A stretch of DNA of 26,223 bases from Candidatus Paceibacter sp. (GTDB lineage Bacteria > Patescibacteriota > Minisyncoccia > UBA6257 > HR35). Numbering within the stretch: position 1 is the stretch's first letter; each line of letters starts with the position of its first letter. The stretch lies in contig JAGDVT010000017.1 in NCBI GenBank assembly GCA_023255765.1, positions 1,397 to 27,619 on the forward strand. The letters are read 5' to 3'. The notes under the pieces are model-generated. The model searched no databases, was not told the DNA's origin, and saw nothing but the letters and a program-made list of their open reading frames with translations. The translations under genes and the position numbers were made by a program. Shown piece by piece: positions 6,592 through 14,485 of this stretch.

Positions 6592-7599
6592 TTATACTAA
6601 ATATTTAAATTTTTCAAAAATATAAGTAATATAGTATTTGATTGAAAATGGATAATCTAAGGTTGGTAAAAGTTTTATTAATTTACCGCCAAAACCTTTT
6701 TTAAATTGGGTTAACCCATACCAAGGATGCTCAGGTCCTTTTTCTGTAATCCCCCACATATTGTAATACTTACAACCTAAACTTTTCGAATCATTTATTA
6801 TGGTCCAATGTAATTTATAATTTATTGGTTCTTTAACTGATATTGAAGCTCCATGATGATAAAAAGCAGTATCACTATCAAAAATTATTATAGCCGAAGA
6901 ATAATATTTGTTTTCTATTTTACCTAAATAAAGCAAGGCTTTGTCATTTTTAGAAAAAATTTCAAATTCTTTTTTAATTAACTCATCAGGATAAGGAACA
7001 AATTTTTTATTTTTTGACAAATCTTTGTATAAACTTAGGAAAATTTCAATTTTATTTAAATCTTTTGTTTTTTCAATTTCAATATAATCCCTTTCCAGGC
7101 TTTCTAATATTAATTTTTTGTGATGATTAGTGCACTCATTTAATAATTCTTCTTCGCTTTTATATATTTCCTTAATCCAAAAATTTTCTGTAACTAATAA
7201 CCTTGGCGCTACTTTAAATCCTAATTTTAGTAATTTTTTAAGAATATTTTCGTTAAATTCAAATAAAAAATTTGCTCTTAGAAAATTATAATTTTTGTTT
7301 ATTTTTTCAGTTTTAATGTAACTTAAGATATGTTCAATTATAACTAAAAAATTTTCTTTATATTCATCTTTTAAAATAGGGCCATGATGAATAGCTAAAA
7401 AATTACCTCTTTTTGCTTTATAACCGATAATTTGACATACTCCTATTAATTCATTTTCATAAATTCCTAACCTAAATACTTCTCTTTTTAATTCTTTTTC
7501 AACCTCTCCCCACTCAAAATTTTGCAAAAAGGATATAGGTTTAATTTCTTTTATAAAATTTTTGTATTCTTCCGCTTCTATTTCTTTTATCTTTATCAT
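6592..7599 (-). CDS. FemAB-family peptidyltransferase (peptidoglycan bridge formation)
   Basis: FemAB/FemX enzymes use aminoacyl-tRNA to add residues to the lipid II stem peptide and have a double GNAT fold. The 335-residue product has the N-terminal FemAB pattern FLQNFEWGEVEK (24-35), LGIYENELIGVCQ, a HHGPIL segment, and in the second half YHHGASI, YNMWGITEKG and the diagnostic FKKGFGG (299-305). The end is membrane-peripheral and aromatic rich. It lies 1 nt after the upstream aminotransferase and is the last gene of the murF operon, which supports a cell-wall role. The amino acid added cannot be told from sequence. Its stop codon overlaps the -10 of structured element 5. Confidence 0.85.
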   Translation of the reverse strand: MIKIKEIEAEEYKNFIKEIKPISFLQNFEWGEVEKELKREVFRLGIYENELIGVCQIIGYKAKRGNFLAIHHGPILKDEYKENFLVIIEHILSYIKTEKINKNYNFLRANFLFEFNENILKKLLKLGFKVAPRLLVTENFWIKEIYKSEEELLNECTNHHKKLILESLERDYIEIEKTKDLNKIEIFLSLYKDLSKNKKFVPYPDELIKKEFEIFSKNDKALLYLGKIENKYYSSAIIIFDSDTAFYHHGASISVKEPINYKLHWTIINDSKSLGCKYYNMWGITEKGPEHPWYGLTQFKKGFGGKLIKLLPTLDYPFSIKYYITYIFEKFKYLV

Positions 7600-7600
7600 T

Positions 7601-8845
7601 TTAAATATTTTTCTTAACTAATTCTGCAACTAAATAAGCATCTTCTTCTTTGGTCAAAATATTTGTCGGTAGATTCAATATAATTAAAGATAATTTCTCA
7701 GCGTTGGGGCACATTCCATAATAATATCCAAATCTATCTAATCTTTTTTCTAATGGAGCTAATGGAGAATTATACCAATTTCCTAAATGTATATTATATT
7801 TCTTTAATTTCTCAATAAGCAATTTGGGTTTTATATATGTAATGGGATATCTTAAATAATAAAATTCAAAATCTTTAGGTTTTTCACCATAAGGCAAGAT
7901 GCCTTCCTTAAGATAAATTTTTGAAATCTTTTCCCTATGTTCAGAAAATCTTATTATTTTTTTAATTTGATTTAGAGCAATTTTAGCAAATGCATTAGGC
8001 ATTTTTTTTAATATGTGGTAATCTTTTAATCCTATTTTTTCTTTTTCTGTAATTTCTAATGATCCTAAGTTTAACTTTCTTAATAAATATCCTAAAATTT
8101 TTCCATAAGAACTATAATTTTCTCTAATTTTTTTCATCAAATATGCATAAATTAGTGTTTTGAAAATCCATTTCTTATTATCTATAACTTCTAATTTCTC
8201 ATAAAGTTCATTAAAACCATTCAAAAGCTCTTTGTTATTTATAATCAAAGCACCTCCGAATATACCTGATATTACTTTTGACCTTCCAAATGTTATCAAA
8301 GCAATATCTCCAAAATTACCCAAATATTTACCTTTATATTTTGAATTAAATGAGTGGGCCAAATTTTCTATTAATAAAATATTTTTTTCTTTACAAAAAT
8401 TAATAATATCTTCAATATCATTAGGAACTCCGAATGTATTTTGTAAGATTACAGCTGCAATATCACTATTTTCTTTATAAATTTTATATAACTCATCAAT
8501 AGTAAAATTTAAATAACCTTCTTTAATATCTACAAAAACAGGCATTCCTCCTGCTTCTATTATTGCTTTAGGTACAACAAAACAAGTAAATGCTTGCGTG
8601 GCAATTTTTTTATTTTTGCTAAAGTTTGTTAAATAAAATTTAAGAAAAAATTCTAATGCACCTCTTTCTGTTGAAAATAAAAAAATTTGTGAATCAGGAA
8701 AAAATTTTTTTAATTCAAATTTTAAAATTTCTAATTCTTTTCCAAATATCCAATCCCCCCTCTCTTTTAAAGTTTTTTTAATTAATTTATAATCATCTAA
8801 TTCAAAATTTGGGAAAAAGTCCGGGGAAATCAATTTTTTATTCAT
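7601..8845 (-). CDS. DegT/DnrJ/EryC1-type PLP-dependent aminotransferase homologue
   Basis: Members of this fold-type I family usually transfer an amino group to a nucleotide sugar. The 414 residues show the family layout: TERGALEFFL near 59-68, AFTCFVVPKAIIEAGGMPVFVDI at about 85-107, LQNTFGVPNDI, and the Schiff-base lysine candidate K190 in GRSKVISGIFGG. The position that normally carries the Asp contacting the PLP ring nitrogen (IEDxA in the family) reads IENLAHSF here, Asn161. Classic transamination may therefore be weakened or altered. The gene overlaps murF by 4 bp (ATGA) and is 1 nt from femAB, so it likely serves envelope or surface-sugar synthesis. The substrate is unknown. Confidence 0.8.
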   Translation of the reverse strand: MNKKLISPDFFPNFELDDYKLIKKTLKERGDWIFGKELEILKFELKKFFPDSQIFLFSTERGALEFFLKFYLTNFSKNKKIATQAFTCFVVPKAIIEAGGMPVFVDIKEGYLNFTIDELYKIYKENSDIAAVILQNTFGVPNDIEDIINFCKEKNILLIENLAHSFNSKYKGKYLGNFGDIALITFGRSKVISGIFGGALIINNKELLNGFNELYEKLEVIDNKKWIFKTLIYAYLMKKIRENYSSYGKILGYLLRKLNLGSLEITEKEKIGLKDYHILKKMPNAFAKIALNQIKKIIRFSEHREKISKIYLKEGILPYGEKPKDFEFYYLRYPITYIKPKLLIEKLKKYNIHLGNWYNSPLAPLEKRLDRFGYYYGMCPNAEKLSLIILNLPTNILTKEEDAYLVAELVKKNI

Positions 8846-10404
8846 AGATTTCTAATTTCTTCTAATAATTTAGATGGTATTCTCCCGAGTATTAATATTC
8901 CTGTTTCTTGTAATGGATAATTTTTAACAATTTCATTAATGCTCTCATTATTGTAAATTGAAACTTTGTTATATATATTTTCAAAAAATACTTCTGTGAA
9001 ATCTTTAAATGTTAAGATAATCTTATCAAAACTTTTGAAATATTGAATTAAATCATAATAAATATCTTTAGTTTCAACTCCCAATTCTAATATACCTGCG
9101 AAAAATACTATTCTATAATTTAAAGGAATTTGCAAGAAAAATTCAATTGCTCTTTTAACTCCAACTACATTTGAATTATAAGAATCATCTATAATCACCG
9201 GATTTTCTTTTTTAACTATTTCAAATTGATGAGGTAAAAGCTCGATTTTTTGTATTTCATCTATCAATTCTGTTGGTTTAATTCCTAAAATATAGGCACA
9301 TGCTAAAGCACCAATTAAGTTTTCCAAAAATTGTTTTCCTACTAAATTTGTTTTCAACCTTATAACTCCATCTGGGTATACAAAATCAAACTCGGTTCCT
9401 TCTAAGGTGTATATTTCATTTTTTGAATAAAAATGTCCTTTTTCCGTAGCATATAAATATTTTTTAGATATTGGAAGAGATTCAAAAATTTCTAAAATTA
9501 GCTCATCTGAACCATTTAAAAATGCTATACCATCAGGAATTATTTTTTTAAAAATTTCTAATTTACCTTTAATTATATTTTTAAAAGAACCAAATGTTGC
9601 TAAATGTTGGGGCGCTAATCCAGTAAGAAATGCTATTTTAGGGTGAAATATATTTACCATTGTTTCAATTTCTCCAATTTGCCTTGCTCCCATTTCTAAA
9701 ACTAATATTTGATAATTTTCAAGGTTAGTATTCAATATAAATTGGCTTAAACCAATCTCTGCATTTAATCTCTTTGGAGATTTTAAAACTTTATATTTTT
9801 TAACTAATAATTGAGATAAAATTTCTTTGGTAGATGTTTTACCATAACTACCCGTTAAACCAATAACTTTTCTATTTTTATTTTCACTTAGCCATTTTAA
9901 TATCTTTTTTTCTGTTTTTCTGTATAATATATTTGCATAAATTTTTGTAATGAAATTTGCTATATAAGTAGAGAATAAAAATAAGGTAAATTGAAAAGAG
10001 GTAGTAAGTAAAACCAAGGCTATTGTTAAGCTTCCATTGCTGTAAGAAATCAGTCTATAATTAATTAAGATTGAAATGAATATGATAAATAAAGATTTTG
10101 GAGTATAATTTATAAGACGAAGTTGCTCTTTCCTTTTTTGAAATAAAAAAAGTAGAATTATTAATAGAATCAAGATCCAATTGTCTGTAATTTGAAAAGT
10201 AATGCCGTATATAGAAAGAAGCACAAAAAGCAACCATAAAATCCATAATAAAAGCTCTGTTCTTTTAAAGAATATGTTATAACTTGATGGATAATCAAAA
10301 TGAGCAAATATTGATGGGAAAAAATATTCTTTTAATTGGATCAACCTAAGCACATTTATACCTGAATATAAAAATGTTATTAAAGAAAAAATTAAATATG
10401 ACAT
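8842..10404 (-). CDS. murF: Membrane-anchored Mur ligase, MurF-like
   Basis: MurF joins D-Ala-D-Ala to UDP-MurNAc-tripeptide using ATP. The ligase core is clear: P-loop TGSYGKTS at 184-191, VLEMGARQIGEIE in the central domain, an NGSDE motif, and DDSYNSN at the start of the C-terminal domain. The first 160 residues or so are not the usual soluble UMP-binding domain; they contain about five hydrophobic segments (near 1-20, 51-70, 75-90, 103-120, 124-152). The 520-residue protein is thus a membrane-anchored ligase with a replaced N-terminus, and MurF specificity is likely but not proven. It starts an operon with the aminotransferase and FemAB genes, and its ATG overlaps the divergent Nudix gene. 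Confidence 0.82.
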   Translation of the reverse strand: MSYLIFSLITFLYSGINVLRLIQLKEYFFPSIFAHFDYPSSYNIFFKRTELLLWILWLLFVLLSIYGITFQITDNWILILLIILLFLFQKRKEQLRLINYTPKSLFIIFISILINYRLISYSNGSLTIALVLLTTSFQFTLFLFSTYIANFITKIYANILYRKTEKKILKWLSENKNRKVIGLTGSYGKTSTKEILSQLLVKKYKVLKSPKRLNAEIGLSQFILNTNLENYQILVLEMGARQIGEIETMVNIFHPKIAFLTGLAPQHLATFGSFKNIIKGKLEIFKKIIPDGIAFLNGSDELILEIFESLPISKKYLYATEKGHFYSKNEIYTLEGTEFDFVYPDGVIRLKTNLVGKQFLENLIGALACAYILGIKPTELIDEIQKIELLPHQFEIVKKENPVIIDDSYNSNVVGVKRAIEFFLQIPLNYRIVFFAGILELGVETKDIYYDLIQYFKSFDKIILTFKDFTEVFFENIYNKVSIYNNESINEIVKNYPLQETGILILGRIPSKLLEEIRNL

Positions 10405-10925
10405 ATAGTAATTATATAAAAGAAAATAGAAATATAGAAAAAGTAAGTGCAGGGATTTTGGTTTATAGAAAGAATAAAAAAACGAATAATATAGAAGTTT
10501 TATTGGTGCATCCTGGAGGACCTTATTGGCAAAATAAAGATTGGGGAGCTTGGCATATACCTAAGGGTGGAGTAGATAAAGGAGAAGATTATTTAATAAC
10601 AGCAATCAGGGAATTTGAAGAAGAAACAGGTTTAAATTTAACTAAAAATGATATAAAAAAATTAAGATATTTCTGTAGAGTAAAAAGCAAAGGGGGGAAA
10701 TTAGTTCATATTTATATATTAGAAAAAGATTTTAAAAAAAATAAATTTGGTTCAAGTAAAGAAACTATAGAAGTGGAATGGCCGCCAAATTCAGGTATTA
10801 AAAAAATATATCCCGAAAATGATAAAGTAGAATATATTGAATTAGAATTAGCAAAGAAAAAAATTATTCCCTATCAATTGCCTGTATTGTTAAAGTTAGA
10901 AAAAGTTATTCTTAATAGCCCTTAA
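10398..10925 (+). CDS. Nudix hydrolase
   Basis: Nudix enzymes cleave nucleoside diphosphates linked to another group. The product of about 175 residues has a complete Nudix box GX5EX7REXXEEXG beginning at Gly57, with GGVDKGE then REFEEETGL, preceded by WHIPKGG. A low-complexity Lys-rich stretch follows. I chose the ATG at 10398; an upstream in-frame ATG at 10374 would add eight residues and lie deeper inside murF. The start codon overlaps that of murF on the other strand (ATGACAT). The 3' end overlaps the flippase gene by 14 bp tail to tail. The substrate is not predictable; the family includes (di)nucleoside polyphosphate hydrolases and house-cleaning enzymes. Confidence 0.88.
   Translation: MTYSNYIKENRNIEKVSAGILVYRKNKKTNNIEVLLVHPGGPYWQNKDWGAWHIPKGGVDKGEDYLITAIREFEEETGLNLTKNDIKKLRYFCRVKSKGGKLVHIYILEKDFKKNKFGSSKETIEVEWPPNSGIKKIYPENDKVEYIELELAKKKIIPYQLPVLLKLEKVILNSP
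10411..10416 (-). promoter_or_regulatory. murF -10 box inside the Nudix gene
   Basis: TATAAT on the minus strand with 6 nt before the murF ATG, implying transcription starts at or next to the A of the start codon. The box lies within the first codons of the oppositely oriented Nudix gene. Confidence 0.5.
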
Positions 10926-12372
10926 TAATATTTAAATTTTGTTTAACTTCATAAAAAATTCTATCTTTTAATATCAAAAGCGATAAGAAGTATAAAATAA
11001 AACCTAAAAATATAAGCAGAATAAAATTAATTGATTTAAAAGCAAATAAAAATACAAATAGAATTAAAGAAGAAATAAAAGGTTTTATAAAACCACTCCA
11101 TAAATTAAAATTTAAATACTTCTGAAGAGCAAAATAGCCTAACATAAAAGTAATAAAACTAGATACAGTTGTAGCATAAGATGCTGCTATAAAATCAAAT
11201 TTTGGTATTAATATTATATTTAAAATTACATTTATCAAATATCCTATAAATTCGTATATTAAAAGTTCCACCCTTCTGTCTATAGCTATTAAAAACTGAG
11301 AAAAAGTCATAAATATTGAAGTTGAAATTAATGAAGGAATTAAAATTTTTAAACCATACATTGCTGTAATATATTTTTCACCAAATAAAAATAAAATTAA
11401 TTTATCAGATAAGGCAAAAATACCAAAAATCAAAGGTAATGTAATTAAATAATTCAGATAAATACCAAACTCCATCATCTCTTTTAATTCATTTTTATTA
11501 TTTTTATTTAGATTTGAAGAAAATAATGGAAGGAGAGCTAAAGAAATTCCAGTTGGAAATAGAATCAAAAATTCATTAATTTTAACAGCAGAATTATATA
11601 TACCTACAATATAAGATGGATAAAACCAACCTAATATAATTGAATCTGTGAAAAGCAGCAAAAGATAAAGGGCATTCGCAACTGCAATAGGCCAGCTTGA
11701 ATTAAAGTAAAATTTATAAGTTTGTAAATCAAAGATGAATTTAAACCTTTTTAAGAACTTTGTTAAAAATAAAGAACTTAAAATAAAGCCAATTCCAATA
11801 CTTATAAAATAAGCATAGGATAATGCAATTTCTGATTTGTATTTAATTAATGAAATTATTCCAAACATAAAAAGCAAAAAATTCGTAATAAGATGTAATA
11901 TGCCTTGGAGCTCTGCTTTTAATTCAGCTCTATAAACTGCATAAGAAAATTCTCTTAATACATCAAAAATCATCATAATTCCTAATATTGGTAAAATTTG
12001 AATAGCTTTGAAATCTTTTATAAATATTCTGCCCAAAATTAAAATCAAAATATAAGAAAGAAAGCTTAAGATTAAAGAGAAAGATAATATTTCGTTAAAA
12101 ATCTTTTCCTTTTCTTCTTTTCTTTTTGATAACTCTCTTGTTAATATGGCAGTAAGACCTAGCTCAGGCAAAAATGAAAAAATTAATACGAAATTGATAG
12201 CTAAAGCAAAACTACCATATAAATCAGGCCCTAAAATTCTAGCAGAAAATATAACCAATAATGCTCTTAATATACCTCCTAATATTTTCCCTATTGTAAT
12301 CCAAAAGCTGTTTTTTGTTATAATTTGTAAAGGAGAAATATTTTTAGTTAGAAAGTGAATTAAATTTTTCAT
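10912..12372 (-). CDS. MOP-superfamily flippase (polysaccharide/lipid-linked oligosaccharide exporter)
   Basis: The 486-residue product is almost entirely hydrophobic, with about 12-14 predicted membrane helices. It opens with a pattern typical of Wzx/polysaccharide-synthesis family proteins: NSFWITIGKILGG, then SARILGPDLYGSFALAINF and LPELGLTAILTRELS. Such proteins flip lipid-linked sugars or precursors across the membrane; a MurJ-like lipid II role is possible but I see no decisive motif. The gene stands alone on the minus strand. It converges with the Nudix gene (14 bp overlap) and diverges from the PAP2 gene with overlapping start codons (CATG). A TATAAA at 12385-12390 is 12 nt upstream. 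Confidence 0.85.
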   Translation of the reverse strand: MKNLIHFLTKNISPLQIITKNSFWITIGKILGGILRALLVIFSARILGPDLYGSFALAINFVLIFSFLPELGLTAILTRELSKRKEEKEKIFNEILSFSLILSFLSYILILILGRIFIKDFKAIQILPILGIMMIFDVLREFSYAVYRAELKAELQGILHLITNFLLFMFGIISLIKYKSEIALSYAYFISIGIGFILSSLFLTKFLKRFKFIFDLQTYKFYFNSSWPIAVANALYLLLLFTDSIILGWFYPSYIVGIYNSAVKINEFLILFPTGISLALLPLFSSNLNKNNKNELKEMMEFGIYLNYLITLPLIFGIFALSDKLILFLFGEKYITAMYGLKILIPSLISTSIFMTFSQFLIAIDRRVELLIYEFIGYLINVILNIILIPKFDFIAASYATTVSSFITFMLGYFALQKYLNFNLWSGFIKPFISSLILFVFLFAFKSINFILLIFLGFILYFLSLLILKDRIFYEVKQNLNIIKGY

Positions 12373-12877
12373 GTTAACTTATTATTTATACCAAATTTTT
12401 AAAGATAATATAAAAATTTTAAAAGTAATTGATTTTCTAAGAGATTTAATTTTGTTCATAGTTATATTTTCAGTAATTTTATGGACACTGAAAGAAAGCT
12501 TTAAAAATAAAAAAGTTTTATATATATTTGCTGAATTTATACTTGCTATTTTGCTTTCTATTTTTATTGTTCAATTTATTAAAATTAATTATCCTCATAT
12601 AAGACCTATAAGTTATTTCTATCCAGGTGAACAACTTTTTGATAGTTTTCCATCTCAACATGCTACAATTATGTCTGCAATTTCTATTGTAATTTTAAAC
12701 AATTTTTTAGAGTGGGGTATATTGCTTTATTTACTAACTGTCATAGTAAGCTTATTAAGCTGGATAAGTCTTATGCATTGGCCGATAGATATAATAGTAG
12801 GTTTATTTTTAGGCTTTTTGATTGGAAGCTTCGCGAGAGAATTTATAAAGATGTTTTTGAGGCTTAATAGAAAGTAA
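12371..12877 (+). CDS. PAP2-family membrane phosphatase, possible undecaprenyl-diphosphatase
   Basis: PAP2 enzymes remove phosphate from lipid phosphates; bacterial members such as BcrC recycle undecaprenyl diphosphate. The 168 residues contain about five membrane segments and recognisable motifs: K71xxxxxxR78P, PSQH at 94-97 (usually PSGH), and a third motif with His136 and Asp140 in MHWPID. The arginine expected six residues before that His is Ser130, so the third motif is incomplete. The neighbouring flippase and wall genes support a lipid-carrier role. The last 69 bp overlap the end of argS on the opposite strand. Confidence 0.8.
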   Translation: MLTYYLYQIFKDNIKILKVIDFLRDLILFIVIFSVILWTLKESFKNKKVLYIFAEFILAILLSIFIVQFIKINYPHIRPISYFYPGEQLFDSFPSQHATIMSAISIVILNNFLEWGILLYLLTVIVSLLSWISLMHWPIDIIVGLFLGFLIGSFAREFIKMFLRLNRK

Positions 12878-14485
12878 ATAAAATATCATTTCTAGTACTT
12901 TTAAAATATAAATCACAAATATTAATTTATATTTTACAGCTTTACCTTCTCCTTCTAGAATTTTTTCTTTTTCATAAAAAGAATTAAGCTCTTTACATAG
13001 TTCTATTAAATATTGAGAAATTAGATTTGGCCTAAAATTTTTTGTTGAATCAAAGATAATTATCTGCAATGCCTGTACTTTCCTTATTATTTTAATGTAT
13101 TCATCTTTTTCAGAAATAAATTTATATGCTTTTATTAAATTAGTTTTAATAGTGTTTTTACTCAGCTTAAATTTCCTTTCTCTAGCTTTTTCAATTATGC
13201 TATTAAACCTTGCATATGTATATAGTGCATACCATATAGGATTTTCTTCTGTTTCTTTTTTTATTAAATCTATATCCAATTCAACTGTATTTTCTAAGGC
13301 ATATCTAGAAAAGAAAAATCTAATCGGGTTTACCCCTATTTCTTCTATCAAATCTTCTAAAGTAATATAAACTCCCTTTCTCTTAGACATTCTTAAAAGT
13401 TCCTCGCCCCTAGTTATATGTACCATCTGATAAATTAAAATTCTGAAATTTTTTTCGCTAATTCCGAATATATTAGAAAAAGTTTTAATTAATCTTCTTG
13501 CATGATCTTGATGATCAGCTGAAACTAAAATAATAGAATATTTATATTTTCTAATGAAAAATTTGTCATAATTGTAAAGTATATCAGAAAAGAAATATGT
13601 GTATTCTCCATTTGATTTAATTAAGACCTCATCTTTATTTTCACCTAATTTGCTAAGTAAAAGCCAAACAGCACCTTCTCTTTCTTCTATTAATTTTTTA
13701 TTGTTTAAAATTTGTAAAATTTTTTTATGTAAGCCTTTTTTATACAATTCCGATTCAAAATAAAAATTATCAAATTGGGTTCCTAATTTTTTCAATGGTT
13801 TTTTAATATATTTATCTAGTATATATCTAACTGCAAATTTTTTAATATAATCTCTATCAAAATTACCTTTCTTTTTAATTAGTTCTGCTATTTCCTCTAT
13901 ATATTCACCTTTATAATAATTTTCATTATATTCTTTTTGACCTAATTTATACAAAATAGAATCTACTAAAATTTCAACTTGATTTCCTCTGTCATTAACA
14001 TAATATTCTTTAGTTACTTTAAAATTTGCTAATTTGAATAATTTGCTCAAGATATCACCAATTACAGCACCCCTAGCATTTCCTAAGTGCAATGGTCCTG
14101 TAGGATTTGCAGAAACATATTCAATAATAATTTTCTGCCTTCTTCCTATGTTGCTTTTAAGGAAATCTAAATTCTTTAATAAAATAGTTTTGAAATTTTC
14201 AAGAAGATTTTTTTTATTTACGAAAATATTTAAATATCCATTTAAAAATTCAGTCTTCTCAACATAAGGCAATTTTTCAACTAATTCTTTTATATCTTTA
14301 TATATTTCTTCTGTTGATTTTTTTTTAATTTTGGAAGCTAAAAAAAGTAGATTTGAAGAAAAATCACCTAAATTTAAATCATTAGTTGTAAAAACTTTGA
14401 TTTCATTTCTAATAAAAATATGATCCTTGCCTAAATATTCTTTTGCTATTTTTTTTAAATTATTTTCTAATTTTTCAGCTAACAT
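12809..14485 (-). CDS. argS: Arginyl-tRNA synthetase
   Basis: This class I synthetase charges tRNA-Arg. The 558-residue protein has the HIGH-type motif in SANPTGPLHLGNARG (HLGN at 133-136), the ArgS catalytic core (YYVNDRGNQVE, SADHQDHARR), and a KMSK-like motif RMSKRKG at 365-371. A C-terminal DALR-type anticodon-binding domain begins at about 405 (ENPIWYALYTYARFNSI). The C-terminus extends past the usual end by a short polar tail that lies in the 69-bp convergent overlap with the PAP2 gene. The start overlaps apgM by 11 bp, so it is the last gene of the mraZ-to-argS run. Confidence 0.95.
   Translation of the reverse strand: MLAEKLENNLKKIAKEYLGKDHIFIRNEIKVFTTNDLNLGDFSSNLLFLASKIKKKSTEEIYKDIKELVEKLPYVEKTEFLNGYLNIFVNKKNLLENFKTILLKNLDFLKSNIGRRQKIIIEYVSANPTGPLHLGNARGAVIGDILSKLFKLANFKVTKEYYVNDRGNQVEILVDSILYKLGQKEYNENYYKGEYIEEIAELIKKKGNFDRDYIKKFAVRYILDKYIKKPLKKLGTQFDNFYFESELYKKGLHKKILQILNNKKLIEEREGAVWLLLSKLGENKDEVLIKSNGEYTYFFSDILYNYDKFFIRKYKYSIILVSADHQDHARRLIKTFSNIFGISEKNFRILIYQMVHITRGEELLRMSKRKGVYITLEDLIEEIGVNPIRFFFSRYALENTVELDIDLIKKETEENPIWYALYTYARFNSIIEKARERKFKLSKNTIKTNLIKAYKFISEKDEYIKIIRKVQALQIIIFDSTKNFRPNLISQYLIELCKELNSFYEKEKILEGEGKAVKYKLIFVIYILKVLEMIFYLLSIKPQKHLYKFSREASNQKA

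Noticed and set aside
10061..10246. Minus-strand frame inside murF
   Set aside because: A shadow in another frame of the hydrophobic murF N-terminus, without its own start signals.
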